In this document: positions 7,230-16,090 of the stretch, piece by piece
Layout: every line of letters starts with the position of its first letter
Position numbering within the stretch: the stretch's first letter is position 1
From: Ralstonia sp. UBA689
Lineage (GTDB): Bacteria > Pseudomonadota > Gammaproteobacteria > Burkholderiales > Burkholderiaceae
Reading direction: 5' to 3'
NCBI RefSeq assembly: GCF_002298975.1
Contig: NZ_DBMV01000024.1
Location: 155,209-219,208 of the forward strand
DNA length: 64,000 nt
Notes under the pieces: model-generated
What the model was told of the DNA's origin: nothing
The model's input: the letters and a program-made list of their open reading frames with translations, nothing else
Databases searched by the model: none
Position numbers and translations under genes: made by a program

Positions 7230-8021
7230 TCAATTCACGAAGCGCATCGACACGTTGCCCAGATCCTGGAAACGCACGGATACGCTGTCGCCCGCTGCCA
7301 CCGCAATGGCTTCGGTCACGCCGCCGGTCATGATGAAGGTGCCGGCCGGGATTTCCTGGCCACGCGCGCCCAAATGGTTTGCCATCATGGCCACGGCAGC
7401 CGCTGGATGGCCCAGCACCGCAGCACCTGCAGCCATGGCGACGGCGCGGCCGTTCTTCTCCAGCACCACGCCCAACGTACGCAGGTCCAGTTCTTCCAGG
7501 TTACGGGACCGTCCGCCCACCACGAAGCGCGCGGCCGACGTGTTGTCGGCAATCACGCTCTTGAGGTCGAACTTGAAATCACGGTACCGGCTGTCAATGA
7601 TTTCCACTGCGGGAATCACGAAGTCGATCGCTGCCAGAACGCTGCCGACATGGCAGCCCGGGCCACGCAGCGGCGCCTTGGTGACGATGCAGATCTCCGC
7701 CTCCACCTTGGGGTGGATCAGCTCCGACATGCGGATCTCGCTGCCGTCCGCCCGGGCCATGTCTTCACTGACAAAGCCGAACACGGGCGTTTCGACCCCC
7801 ATCTGCTTCATCTTTGCGAAGGAGGTGAGCCCCGCTTTCAGGCCAACGATCTTGAGCCCGCGTGCCTCCTTGCGGCGACGAATCTCATCCTGGATGTCAT
7901 AGGCATCGGCCCAATCCATGTCCGGGTATTCGTCGGTGATCTTGGTGATGTCGCGCACTTCCAGTTGCGCGGATTCCACGTGCGCGGCAAGCGCTTCGAT
8001 GGTTTGACGATTCAGTGCCAT
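7230..8021 (-). CDS. dmpH: 4-oxalocrotonate (2-oxo-3-hexenedioate) decarboxylase
   Basis: The 263-residue member of the FAA-hydrolase fold family resembles DmpH/XylI. Metal ligand acidic residues appear in K-V-E-A-E-I-C (near 104-110), and I-D-S-R-Y lies near 140. It decarboxylates 4-oxalocrotonate to 2-hydroxypenta-2,4-dienoate and in characterised systems forms a complex with the hydratase, encoded next upstream here. The ATG at 8021 is preceded by GGAG; the frame remains open another 62 codons only by running into dmpE. Order E-H-F-G differs from the CF600 order E-F-G-H. Confidence 0.93.
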   Translation of the reverse strand: MALNRQTIEALAAHVESAQLEVRDITKITDEYPDMDWADAYDIQDEIRRRKEARGLKIVGLKAGLTSFAKMKQMGVETPVFGFVSEDMARADGSEIRMSELIHPKVEAEICIVTKAPLRGPGCHVGSVLAAIDFVIPAVEIIDSRYRDFKFDLKSVIADNTSAARFVVGGRSRNLEELDLRTLGVVLEKNGRAVAMAAGAAVLGHPAAAVAMMANHLGARGQEIPAGTFIMTGGVTEAIAVAAGDSVSVRFQDLGNVSMRFVN

Positions 8022-8050
8022 ATGGGTGTCTCCTCGATGTTGGCGTCGCG

Positions 8051-8833
8051 TCAGATGAAGCGCACCGAGGTGCCACCGAGGCCGCCTACGCTGCAGTAAA
8101 GACTGTCGCCCGGCTTGACCGGCACGAGCGGCGATTGCGAGCCGGACAGAATGACATCCCCTGCCTTGAGCGCGATGCCAAGCCGCCCCAGCGTATTGGC
8201 CAGCCACGCCACCGCGTTGACGGGCGAGCCTTGCACCGAGGCGCCACAGGAGGTGCTCACGATCTCACCGTTCTTCTCCAGCACCATGCCGGCCAGCGCC
8301 AGATCGAGATCGCGCGGGCTCCGGCACGTGCCGCCCAGCGTGAAGACACCGCACGAGGCGTTGTCGGCCACGGTGTCCTGAATCTTGATCTTCCAGTCGC
8401 GGATGCGCGAATCGACGATCTCGAAGCACGGCATCACGTAGTCCGTCGCACGCAGCACATCAGCTGCCGTCACCCCTGGGCCGCACAGATCGCGCGCAAG
8501 CACGAAAGCCACTTCCGCTTCGGCCTTGGGCGCGATCATCTTGCTGGTGTCGACCGGCTCGCCTTCGTTGAACACCATGCCCGAAAGCAGATGGCCGAAG
8601 TCGGGTTGGTTCACACCCAGCATGTCCATCACAACCTGGCTGGTCACGCCGATCTTCTTGCCGATCACGGTTTCGCCCGCCTCAATGCGGCGGCCGATCA
8701 TGCGCAATTGGATCTGATAGGCGTCGTCGATGGTGATACCGGGCTCACGGTCGGTCAGCGGCTCCACCGGTGTGCGTGAGAGCAACGATTCGTAAAGCGC
8801 ATCGCCGTAGTGTTGGATCTTGAGAGCGTCCAT
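8051..8833 (-). CDS. dmpE: 2-oxopent-4-enoate hydratase
   Basis: The 260-residue paralogue of the decarboxylase shows K-A-E-A-E-V-A-F as metal site and I-V-D-S-R-I-R. It adds water to 2-hydroxypenta-2,4-dienoate, giving 4-hydroxy-2-oxovalerate for the aldolase. The start is uncertain. ATG 8833 (M-D-A-L-K-I-Q) fits the family N-terminus and leaves a 25-bp gap after the hydrolase gene, but its ribosome site is weak. An in-frame ATG at 8878 would overlap the previous gene by 20 bp. Confidence 0.9.
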   Translation of the reverse strand: MDALKIQHYGDALYESLLSRTPVEPLTDREPGITIDDAYQIQLRMIGRRIEAGETVIGKKIGVTSQVVMDMLGVNQPDFGHLLSGMVFNEGEPVDTSKMIAPKAEAEVAFVLARDLCGPGVTAADVLRATDYVMPCFEIVDSRIRDWKIKIQDTVADNASCGVFTLGGTCRSPRDLDLALAGMVLEKNGEIVSTSCGASVQGSPVNAVAWLANTLGRLGIALKAGDVILSGSQSPLVPVKPGDSLYCSVGGLGGTSVRFI

Positions 8834-8858
8834 ATGAAGGTCTGCGTAAAAGGTGGGT

Positions 8859-9710
8859 TCAGGCGACTGCGCCGGCATCGGCTTCGGCCAGGAAGTTGTT
8901 CACCAATTGGGCAAAGCGCGCGCTGTGCTCAATCTGTGTCCAGTGCCCGCAATGGCCGAAAACGTGCAGTTGGCTGTTAGGAATCCAGTCGGCCAGCGTG
9001 AGCGAGTTGGATACCGGGATCACCTGATCTTCGCGCCCATGCAACACCAGTGTTTCGTGCGGCAGCGCGCGGATGTCGGCTTCGGCGCTCGCCATGGCGT
9101 CTACCCAGCGCTGCCGCGGGGCGGGGAACATGGCGGCGTACGATTCCTGCACGCCAGGCACGATGGTGGCTTCGTAGCGCAATTTCGCGAGTTCGTCGGT
9201 CATGCGGCTGCGGTCGTAGGCGAACAGGTCCAGCAGGCCGCGCATGGCCGCCAGCGACGGCGTATAGCCCCACACGGCATCCAGCGCCGGCGTGATCGCA
9301 AACGGCACACCCACCGCGCCCATCAGCACCAGCCGCCGCACACGCTCGGGCGCGCGAATGGCGAGCGCCAGTGCCAGCCCGCCGCCAAAGGAGTTGCCGA
9401 CCAGATCGACCTGCGGCAAGCCCAGTGCATCCAGCAGGTCGATGGCCTGCTGCACCCACACATCCATGTTGTAGACCTGACCGGCGGGCCGGTCGCTCTG
9501 TCCGAAGCCAAGCATGTCGGGGGCGATCACGCGGCGCTCGCGCGCCAGCGCAGGCATCACCAGCCGCCAGTTGGCCCACGCGCTCACGCCCGGGCCGGAC
9601 CCGTGTATCAGCAGCACCGGTGCGCCCTGCCCGATATCGTGAACATGGGTTTGCACCGCGCCCGTGCGGACGTAACGGGCATCCGCCCCTTCAAGGTTGA
9701 TCGTGCTCAT
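8859..9710 (-). CDS. dmpD: 2-hydroxymuconate semialdehyde hydrolase
   Basis: The 283-residue alpha/beta hydrolase shows the oxyanion-region H-G-S-G-P-G motif near residue 35. The nucleophile elbow is G-N-S-F-G-G near 106. Late Asp (H-G-R-E-D-Q) and His (G-H-C-G-H-W) complete the triad. It splits 2-hydroxymuconate semialdehyde (or the 6-methyl ketone from cresols) into 2-hydroxypentadienoate plus formate or acetate, so it is the branch needed for methylcatechols made from toluene. The start ATGA overlaps the stop of dmpC. Confidence 0.94.
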   Translation of the reverse strand: MSTINLEGADARYVRTGAVQTHVHDIGQGAPVLLIHGSGPGVSAWANWRLVMPALARERRVIAPDMLGFGQSDRPAGQVYNMDVWVQQAIDLLDALGLPQVDLVGNSFGGGLALALAIRAPERVRRLVLMGAVGVPFAITPALDAVWGYTPSLAAMRGLLDLFAYDRSRMTDELAKLRYEATIVPGVQESYAAMFPAPRQRWVDAMASAEADIRALPHETLVLHGREDQVIPVSNSLTLADWIPNSQLHVFGHCGHWTQIEHSARFAQLVNNFLAEADAGAVA

Positions 9711-11161
9711 AGCTTCACCATCACGTTGCGCAGCTCGGTATAGAACTCCAGCGAATGCACGCCGCCCTCGCGGCCAATGCCAGAAGCCTTGGCGCCGCCG
9801 AATGCCGTGCGCAGGTCGCGCAGGAACCAACTGTTGATCCAGCACAGCCCCACCTCAACGGCGCGCGCCATGCGGTGCGCCGTGCCCAGGTTTTGCGTCC
9901 ACACCGTGGTCGCCAGGCCGTAATCCGTGGCGTTGGCCAGCGCGATGGCCTCCTCCTCGGTGTCGAACGGGGCAATGTGGCAGCAGGGGCCGAAGATCTC
10001 TTCGCGAATCACGCGAGCGCTCTCAGGCAGGCCTGTCCAGATGGTGGGCTGCACCCAGTGGCCTTCGGCCAGCGCAGCGGGCATGTCCGGCGCACCGCCA
10101 CCGGTGACCACCGTGGCACCCTCTGCCCGGGCCAGTTCGTAATAGGACATGACCTTGGCTTTGTGCTCGGCAGAAATCAGCGGCCCCAGGCCCACGCCCG
10201 GCTCGCCGGAGGGTCCGATCTTGAGCGCCTCGGCCTTCTCTTTGAGCGCCTGAACAAACTTGTCGAAGATCGGCCGCTGTACGTAGACACGCTCGGTGCC
10301 CAGGCAGACCTGCCCGCAGTTCTCGAATGCGCTGCGTGTGATGCCGGCCACCGCCTTGTCGAAGTCGGCATCGGCAAAGACGATGCCCGCGTTCTTGCCG
10401 CCCAGCTCGAAGCTCACCGGCCGCACACCCTTGGCGGCCGCGGCCATGATGGCCTCGCCCGTACGCGTCTCGCCCGTGAAGGTGATGCCATTGACGCCGG
10501 GGTGCCGCGTCAGGAACTCGCCAGCAGAGCCCGGCCCGAAGCCGTGCAGCACGTTGTAGACACCCTTCGGCACCCCCACATGCGCCATCACTTCGCCCAG
10601 CAGCGTGGCCGTGGCAGGTGTCTCTTCTGAGGGCTTGACGATGACGGTGTTGCCGCATGCCAGCGCTGGGCCCACCTTCCACGTCATCAGCAGCAGCGGC
10701 AGGTTCCACGGGCAGACCACGGCCACCACACCCAACGGCGAACGCAGCGCATAGCTGACTGCCGTACCGCCGTCGGGCGTAGCCATCTCAAAGCTTTCGG
10801 TGGGCACGTTCTTGACGATGTCGGCAAAGATCTTGAAGTTGGCCGCGCCGCGCGGGATGTCGACGTGCGCCGCCAGGCTACGCGGCTTGCCGGTATCGGC
10901 CAGCTCGGCTTCAAGGAAATCGTCGAAGCGCCGATTGATTTCGTCCGCCACCGCGTGCAGCAACTCGACGCGCTTGACCACGGTCATGCGGCCCCAGTCG
11001 CCGTGCAGGGCAGCCCGCGCGCCGGCAACGGCGGCATCCACCTCGGCCTGTCCGGCCTCGTGAACCAGACCGATCACACGGTTATCCACCGGCGCACGGT
11101 TCTCGAACGTCTTGCTGGTGGCGACAAATTCGCCATTGATGAAATTGAGGAATTGCTTCAC
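9707..11161 (-). CDS. dmpC: 2-hydroxymuconic semialdehyde dehydrogenase
   Basis: The 484-residue aldehyde dehydrogenase contains the F-E-L-G-G-K-N active-site Glu region near 253 and the catalytic Cys in N-C-G-Q-V-C near 288. It oxidises the ring-cleavage semialdehyde to 2-hydroxymuconate with NAD, the first step of the oxalocrotonate branch. I chose the GTG at 11161 (V-K-Q-F-L-N-F-I-N-G-E-F), because this gives the family N-terminus and the DmpC length (about 486). The open frame extends 58 codons further but antisense-like sequence there overlaps the GlcG gene. Confidence 0.93.
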   Translation of the reverse strand: MKQFLNFINGEFVATSKTFENRAPVDNRVIGLVHEAGQAEVDAAVAGARAALHGDWGRMTVVKRVELLHAVADEINRRFDDFLEAELADTGKPRSLAAHVDIPRGAANFKIFADIVKNVPTESFEMATPDGGTAVSYALRSPLGVVAVVCPWNLPLLLMTWKVGPALACGNTVIVKPSEETPATATLLGEVMAHVGVPKGVYNVLHGFGPGSAGEFLTRHPGVNGITFTGETRTGEAIMAAAAKGVRPVSFELGGKNAGIVFADADFDKAVAGITRSAFENCGQVCLGTERVYVQRPIFDKFVQALKEKAEALKIGPSGEPGVGLGPLISAEHKAKVMSYYELARAEGATVVTGGGAPDMPAALAEGHWVQPTIWTGLPESARVIREEIFGPCCHIAPFDTEEEAIALANATDYGLATTVWTQNLGTAHRMARAVEVGLCWINSWFLRDLRTAFGGAKASGIGREGGVHSLEFYTELRNVMVKL

Positions 11162-11213
11162 GGTTGGATTCCCGAAACAAACGGTTCTTCTTTTGATTGA
11201 GGAGAGATCTTCT

Positions 11214-11663
11214 TCACAGCCCGATGGCGCTGAGCCCTGCGCGGGCACACGCCTCGTCCTGCTCCGCCGAGCCGCCAGACACGCCAATGCCGCCGATACG
11301 CTCGCCCGCCGCGATGATCGGCAGGCCACCGCCAAACATCACGAGCCGCGGACGCTCGGCCAGCCCAATGCGCAGCATGTCGTCGCCGGCCAGCAGGTCG
11401 CCCCACTGCGCGGTGGGAAAACCGAAGCTGGCCGCCGTATAGGCCTTGTCGATGGCAATGTCGATCGAGTGCAGAAACGCGCCCGACATGCGCGCAAAGG
11501 CCACGAGCACGCCGCCGCCATCGACCACGGCCACGTTGATGCGCAGCCCCTGCGCCTGCGCCGACTCCACCGCCGCCGCAACGGCAGCCTGGGCCGCGGG
11601 GAGCGTGATCTGGCTGCGTGCTTCGCTGAGGAAGGTGGCGTCGTGTGCAGTACGTGTGGACAT
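11214..11663 (-). CDS. GlcG/HbpS-family (haem-degrading/DUF336) protein
   Basis: The 149-residue protein has the GlcG/HbpS fold signatures (I-N-V-A-V-V-D-G-G-G near 43-52, K-A-Y-T-A-A near 73, G-G-G-L-P-I near 110, and G-I-G-V-S-G near 125). It sits between the catechol dioxygenase gene and dmpC, where the model dmp operon has nothing. The family includes haem-binding and corrinoid-related proteins; the role in meta-pathways is not established. Its place next to a ferrous extradiol dioxygenase makes a helper role in iron handling or oxidative damage a reasonable guess, nothing more. Confidence 0.85.
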   Translation of the reverse strand: MSTRTAHDATFLSEARSQITLPAAQAAVAAAVESAQAQGLRINVAVVDGGGVLVAFARMSGAFLHSIDIAIDKAYTAASFGFPTAQWGDLLAGDDMLRIGLAERPRLVMFGGGLPIIAAGERIGGIGVSGGSAEQDEACARAGLSAIGL

Positions 11664-11721
11664 GGCAAGACGGAACGTGGAAATGACGGATCAGGCGGCT
11701 CGGTGAACAGAAACGGACAGA

Positions 11722-12666
11722 TCAGGTGTACACATCGGTGAACGACGGCACTGCTTCACCGGTGTGGTAGAAGATGCCGGTCCACAGCTTGTCTTCACTC
11801 CACGTGGTGACGGGGCGGTCCGGCTGCGCGAGGTAGCCCAGGCCGGCGAAGGTTTCATTGCGGTTGCCGCTGGGGTCGAAGAAGTAGATCGTCTCCCCGC
11901 GCGTGATGCCGTGGCGCGTCGGTGCCACGTCGATCTTCGTCTGGTTCTTGGCCATGACGTCCGCGGCCTTGAGCACGTCGTGCCACGAGTCCAGGAAGAA
12001 GGCGATGTGGTGCAGGCCACTGCGCGGACCACCCACGAAAGCGATGTCGTGCGGCGTGGTGCTGCGGGCCAGCCATGCAGCCGCCTGTACGCAACCGTCC
12101 GGGCCGACGACCACCTGCTCCGTCAGGAAGAAGCCCAGCACCTCTTGCATGAAGCGCGTGTTCTCGGCAACGGTGTTGATGCCTGCTTCCGGATTCAGCT
12201 CGCACATCAGCAGCGCATGGTCCAGCCAGTGCACACCAGCGCCCTTGAGGTTGTCTGGCCACGGGTCCGGGTTACGGCTGCCCACCTCGGTGCCGACCTG
12301 CTCCTTCATCGCATAGAGCCGCATCTCGTGACCGCTGGGCAGATTGAACTGCAGCATGCGGCCGGTGGCTGGCAGCGTGCCTTCGGGCAGCATCGCCGTC
12401 TTCAGGCCCCACGCTTCGATCTTGGCCTGCAGCTCGTCGAGGTCGGCATCCTTCTCGACCTTGTAGGCGAGATGGTTGAGGCCGGCCTGATCCGACGGCG
12501 TGAGGATGAGCGAGTACTTGTCCCACTCGTCCCAGCACTTGAAGTAGACGTTGCCGGCGTTGTCCTGCATCGTCACCTTCAGGCCGAGCACGTTTTCGTA
12601 GTGCCGCACGGCGGCGGCCATGTCCATTACCTTCAGGCTGGCATGCCCGATTCGTAGAACACCCAT
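11722..12666 (-). CDS. dmpB: Catechol 2,3-dioxygenase (extradiol)
   Basis: The 314-residue protein has two vicinal-oxygen-chelate domains. Iron ligands are visible as His150 (W-L-D-H), His219/220 (G-L-H-H) and Glu271 (N-R-N-E-T-F), all in the C-terminal domain as in XylE/DmpB. It opens catechol and methylcatechols next to the hydroxyls. The ATG at 12666 follows AGGAGA; a longer in-frame start nine codons upstream has no better site. Length matches the 314-residue enzyme TbuE reported for R. pickettii PKO1. Confidence 0.96.
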   Translation of the reverse strand: MGVLRIGHASLKVMDMAAAVRHYENVLGLKVTMQDNAGNVYFKCWDEWDKYSLILTPSDQAGLNHLAYKVEKDADLDELQAKIEAWGLKTAMLPEGTLPATGRMLQFNLPSGHEMRLYAMKEQVGTEVGSRNPDPWPDNLKGAGVHWLDHALLMCELNPEAGINTVAENTRFMQEVLGFFLTEQVVVGPDGCVQAAAWLARSTTPHDIAFVGGPRSGLHHIAFFLDSWHDVLKAADVMAKNQTKIDVAPTRHGITRGETIYFFDPSGNRNETFAGLGYLAQPDRPVTTWSEDKLWTGIFYHTGEAVPSFTDVYT

Positions 12667-12689
12667 GCTTGTCTCCTGGTTGATCAAAC

Positions 12690-13055
12690 TCACTGCGGTT
12701 TTGTGTTGGACTGCGCCCCCGCAGATGCGGCGAAGCCTCTGGAAAACGGTTTTTCAAACTTGCCCAGCACGGCCAGGCGAACGGCGGTCAACGGCGCTTC
12801 ACGACAGGCCAGCGTCACGCCCTGCGCTTCTTCGTCTGCGCTGACGTGCGCACGGCTGAGCGGTCCCAGGCGCGCGGTGTTGCCTTCGAGCACGCGCACC
12901 TTGCACACGCCGCAGCCGCCGTTGACGCAGCCCACGGGAATGCCCTTGCGCCCCAGGCGCAACATGCCCGTAAGCAAGCTTTCGGTGGTGGCGCATGCGT
13001 AGTGCTCCTGGGTCTGCTCCACGCACACGTCCACCTTGGGTCGGGTATCCAGCAT
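12690..13055 (-). CDS. dmpQ: Plant-type [2Fe-2S] ferredoxin (DmpQ/XylT type)
   Basis: The 121-residue protein shows cluster ligands Cys43, Cys48, Cys51 (G-C-V-N-G-G-C-G-V-C) and Cys84. Ferredoxins at this position (XylT, DmpQ) re-reduce the active-site iron of catechol 2,3-dioxygenase after oxidation by substituted catechols. The start follows AAGGAGG; the gene lies 15 bp after dmpP and 23 bp before dmpB, consistent with one transcript. The Ser/Ala/Gly-rich C-terminal tail (about 105-121) is longer than I would expect for the family. Confidence 0.9.
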   Translation of the reverse strand: MLDTRPKVDVCVEQTQEHYACATTESLLTGMLRLGRKGIPVGCVNGGCGVCKVRVLEGNTARLGPLSRAHVSADEEAQGVTLACREAPLTAVRLAVLGKFEKPFSRGFAASAGAQSNTKPQ

Positions 13056-13070
13056 CGCGTGGCCCTCCTT

Positions 13071-14135
13071 TCAAACCCGCTTGAACAGCGGACTGCGCTG
13101 CGCATTGGCATCGGCGGCCGAGAGGAACTTCTCGGTGTAGATGTCGTCCTCGAACAGCCGGCCCTGCATGAGCGCGCCAATGGCACCCTCGACCATCGGC
13201 GGCGGCCCGCACAGATACGCCTTGTGCCCCGCGAACTGCCCCTGGAAATACGCCTTGGCCGCGTCGTGCGCAAAGCCCCGCGCACCGTCCCATGAACTCC
13301 CTTCCGGCTCGTTGGAGAGCACCGGCAGGTAGTGAAAGTTCGGGTGGCGCTCGGCCAGCGCGACAAACTCCTCGTGGCCATACAGCTCTTCGCGGCTGCG
13401 CTGACCATTGACGAGCGTGATGGGCAACGTGCAGCCCTGCTCCAGCAGGTCGAGGATCATCGAGCGCGGGCTGGACAGGCCCGAACCACCCGCGACGAAC
13501 AGCATCGGCTTGGCTGCCGACTGCCGCACGAAGAACCGGCCGTACGGGCCCGTCACATGCAGCGTGTCACCCACCCCAAGCTGCTCGTGCAGCACGCCGG
13601 TACCGGCACCACCCGGCACCCGGCGCACCTGCAACTCAATCTCGCCAGTCTTGGCCACCTCGCTCGGCGCGTTGGCAATGGAAAAAGCACGCCGCTGGCC
13701 CAGCCCCGGAATCTCGACCATCACGTATTGGCCGGCCTGGAAGTCGATCGGCTGATCGAGCTTCAGGCGCAGCCCCTTGATGGTGGGCGTGAGTGCGTCG
13801 ATGCGCGTGACCGTGGCAACAAAGTCACGCACGGGAATGACGCGCGCGTCCGGCTCGTCGTCCACATCAGCTTCGATGCAGACATCGCTAAGCGCCGTGG
13901 CACAGCACGCCAGCGTCTTACCCTCTTCGCGCTCGATGTCCATGAGCGCGAAGGGGTTGGCTGCGCCGTGATCCACCTCGCCGCTGTTGACCTGCACCTT
14001 GCACGTGCCGCACAGGCCATGGCCGCACGCATGCGGGATGTACACCCCCGAGCGCAACGCGGCGTCGAGCAGGGTCTGGCCCTCGGCCACGTCCAGCGTG
14101 GCGCCAAGGGGCTCGATGGTGAGTTGATTACACAT
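13071..14135 (-). CDS. dmpP: Phenol hydroxylase reductase component (P5)
   Basis: The 354-residue reductase has an N-terminal [2Fe-2S] domain (Cys37, Cys42, Cys45, Cys77), an FAD-binding barrel (R-A-F-S-I-A-N near 155) and an NAD domain (V-A-G-G-S-G-L-S-S near 215, and G-P-P near 320). It takes electrons from NADH and delivers them to the diiron hydroxylase. It starts 3 bp after dmpO, so it is co-translated. It is the homologue of TbuC in the divergent toluene monooxygenase operon; the cysteine positions of the two N-terminal domains coincide. Confidence 0.95.
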   Translation of the reverse strand: MCNQLTIEPLGATLDVAEGQTLLDAALRSGVYIPHACGHGLCGTCKVQVNSGEVDHGAANPFALMDIEREEGKTLACCATALSDVCIEADVDDEPDARVIPVRDFVATVTRIDALTPTIKGLRLKLDQPIDFQAGQYVMVEIPGLGQRRAFSIANAPSEVAKTGEIELQVRRVPGGAGTGVLHEQLGVGDTLHVTGPYGRFFVRQSAAKPMLFVAGGSGLSSPRSMILDLLEQGCTLPITLVNGQRSREELYGHEEFVALAERHPNFHYLPVLSNEPEGSSWDGARGFAHDAAKAYFQGQFAGHKAYLCGPPPMVEGAIGALMQGRLFEDDIYTEKFLSAADANAQRSPLFKRV

Positions 14136-14138
14136 GGC

Positions 14139-14504
14139 TTAACTGCAGGAACCCTTGATGCCGGTGAGGCCCGGCGTGCGAAAACGGATCACGTCCTTGT
14201 GGCCCAGGCCGTTCTCGGCCAACGACTTGGCCGCATCGGGCGTCCAGGGCTGACCGGACTTGAACCACTGCGCCGCACTCCAATCGATGCGCTCGAAGTC
14301 CGGATGCTCGGCGTAGATGCCAGGCAGCACCTGGGTCATCAGCGCGCCAAACGGCATGTCGGGCGGCAGCGGCAGGCAGAGCGGCGCACTGAACATCAGG
14401 TGGTCTTCCCATCCGATGTAAAGCAGCGGCGCGGGAAAGTTCTCGCGCACATCCTTCATCGGAAACGTGTAGGGCGCGGCTTTCGGGTTGGTTATGACGC
14501 TCAT
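14139..14504 (-). CDS. dmpO: Phenol hydroxylase P4 (gamma oxygenase) subunit
   Basis: The 121-residue protein (M-S-V-I-T-N-P-K-A-A-P-Y) matches the small gamma subunit of the (alpha-beta-gamma)2 phenol hydroxylase oxygenase, about 119 residues in CF600. The start ATGA overlaps the stop of dmpN, giving 1:1 coupling of the alpha and gamma subunits. The longer open frame upstream lies wholly inside dmpN in another frame and was discarded. Confidence 0.93.
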   Translation of the reverse strand: MSVITNPKAAPYTFPMKDVRENFPAPLLYIGWEDHLMFSAPLCLPLPPDMPFGALMTQVLPGIYAEHPDFERIDWSAAQWFKSGQPWTPDAAKSLAENGLGHKDVIRFRTPGLTGIKGSCS

Positions 14505-16045
14505 GCTGTTTCTCCTGTCCAGGCGGCGAAGTTCTTCTGATCTTCCGAGCCTTCGAAATCGAAGTTGTCCCGCCCGATGTTCATCTCGTAGTACTTGAGC
14601 ACGGCCATCAACGGATCGAAGCCTTCTGCCGTCGGATCGGTTCCCTCCGGGAAGCAATGGCCCTGGTAGACCTGGTGCACCGGCAGCCAGCTCTGCACAT
14701 ACTTCTCGGGCTCATCGTCAAAGATGTGTTTGCAGTGGTCTGAGCAGAAGTGGTACTTGTTGCCGAAGTAGTCGCTCTCGCGATAGGCGATCTTGGTGGC
14801 GTCACCCGGTTCGGTGAAGAACATCGGCACCTGGCAGGTCGTGCACAGCATCGGCAGCGTCTTGTTGTAGAAACGCCGCCCTTCCTCGGCCCGCTCGCGC
14901 CAGAATTCAAAGCGCGGGCGATAGAGCTTGTCGAAGGAGTCCGGATACTTCTGCGCAAGCCACTGCATCTCGTCCTCGTTCGGAACCCAGGTATGGAACG
15001 GTGCGGCCGCGCCATAGTTGTAGAACGTCGCCCATGCCTGGTGGCTGATGTGGTCCTTGCCTTCGCACGCATCCTTCCAGCCAGCCGGCTCGCGGATACC
15101 ATAGCGCGCGAGGTCCTTGAACAGCGCGCCGCCATTGCCTTCGGCGTACATCTCCCAGGCCTCCTTCCAGCTCATCACGCGCTTGGGCAGCATGTAGTCC
15201 TGCATCATCGCAACGATGGTCAGCAGCCGGTAGCCACGCCAGAACCACTTGTCGATCCAGCGCTGGACGATGGGCACGTTGTCCGGGTCCTGCTCCAGCA
15301 TGAACTTGATGCATTCGATGCCCAGCGTCATGTGGCGCGACTCGTCGGACTGCGCCGAGAAGCCGAAGGTGACGGTGCTCATGTCGCCGTTATGCGCGGC
15401 GCCCGACATGAACGGCACGAACAGCAGGTTGGTCAGCACGTACTCGAACGAGAAGCTGACCGCCGTCAGGAACTCGAACGGCCCGGCTGTGCACGCATCT
15501 TCAAAGAACGACTTCGGCACCGACAGGTACCAGACCCGGTCGAACCAATGGTTCGGGCTGTGCATGCCGTTGAAGTACTTGTTGTAGCGCGAGATCGCAT
15601 GCGTCTCGGTCTGGTAGTGGCGCAGCTCGTCGATGGATTGCATCTGCGCGGCCACGCGCGCACCCTCGCCCGTGAACTGTCGGCCCACGTGCGCAAAGCC
15701 GCGGTGCGCGTTGTATTCAAGCGGCGTGACGCCTTGGATGAAGAGCTTGAGCGCGTTGACATAGCGCGCATCGCTGATGCCGAGCTGGCCGTTGTTCTGC
15801 GCGAAGGCTTCGATCACGGCGTAGAGCTTCTTTTCCTTCTCGCCCTGGTACTTCCAGTACGCATCCATGGTCAGGCGGAACGGGTCTTGCCACTTGTCCC
15901 AGTCGTGGATCTTGATGCCCTCGTAGGTGTCGTAGGGGAAGACCTTGTCCATGGGCTGGTAGGTGGTTTCCCAGCCCAGGCCGCGGGTCATGGCGGCGTA
16001 GCGTTCCTTCAGGCCAAGCTTCTTCTTGGCAACACGGGTGTCCAT
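14501..16045 (-). CDS. dmpN: Phenol hydroxylase large (alpha, diiron) subunit P3
   Basis: The 514-residue protein contains the catalytic carboxylate-bridged diiron site with ligands Glu110, Glu140 and His143 (D-E-L-R-H), Glu201, and Glu235 and His238 (D-E-S-R-H). This is the two-ExxH signature of bacterial multicomponent monooxygenases. It also has a late Cys-rich site (C-T-T-C near 403) that may bind zinc. It inserts oxygen ortho to the phenol hydroxyl to form catechol, using the P5 reductase and the DmpM effector. It starts 45 bp after dmpM. Confidence 0.96.
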   Translation of the reverse strand: MDTRVAKKKLGLKERYAAMTRGLGWETTYQPMDKVFPYDTYEGIKIHDWDKWQDPFRLTMDAYWKYQGEKEKKLYAVIEAFAQNNGQLGISDARYVNALKLFIQGVTPLEYNAHRGFAHVGRQFTGEGARVAAQMQSIDELRHYQTETHAISRYNKYFNGMHSPNHWFDRVWYLSVPKSFFEDACTAGPFEFLTAVSFSFEYVLTNLLFVPFMSGAAHNGDMSTVTFGFSAQSDESRHMTLGIECIKFMLEQDPDNVPIVQRWIDKWFWRGYRLLTIVAMMQDYMLPKRVMSWKEAWEMYAEGNGGALFKDLARYGIREPAGWKDACEGKDHISHQAWATFYNYGAAAPFHTWVPNEDEMQWLAQKYPDSFDKLYRPRFEFWRERAEEGRRFYNKTLPMLCTTCQVPMFFTEPGDATKIAYRESDYFGNKYHFCSDHCKHIFDDEPEKYVQSWLPVHQVYQGHCFPEGTDPTAEGFDPLMAVLKYYEMNIGRDNFDFEGSEDQKNFAAWTGETA

Positions 16046-16090
16046 TGGGTGTCTCCTCTCGTATGTGTAGGTGTGCGAGGTCTTGCGTGT

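Noticed and set aside
5812..11741. Long plus-strand open frames antisense to the phenol pathway genes (for example 6218-7333 and 9755-10630)
   Set aside because: They mirror the third-position GC bias of the real minus-strand genes, are rich in His/Arg/Ala without any family signature, and start without ribosome sites.
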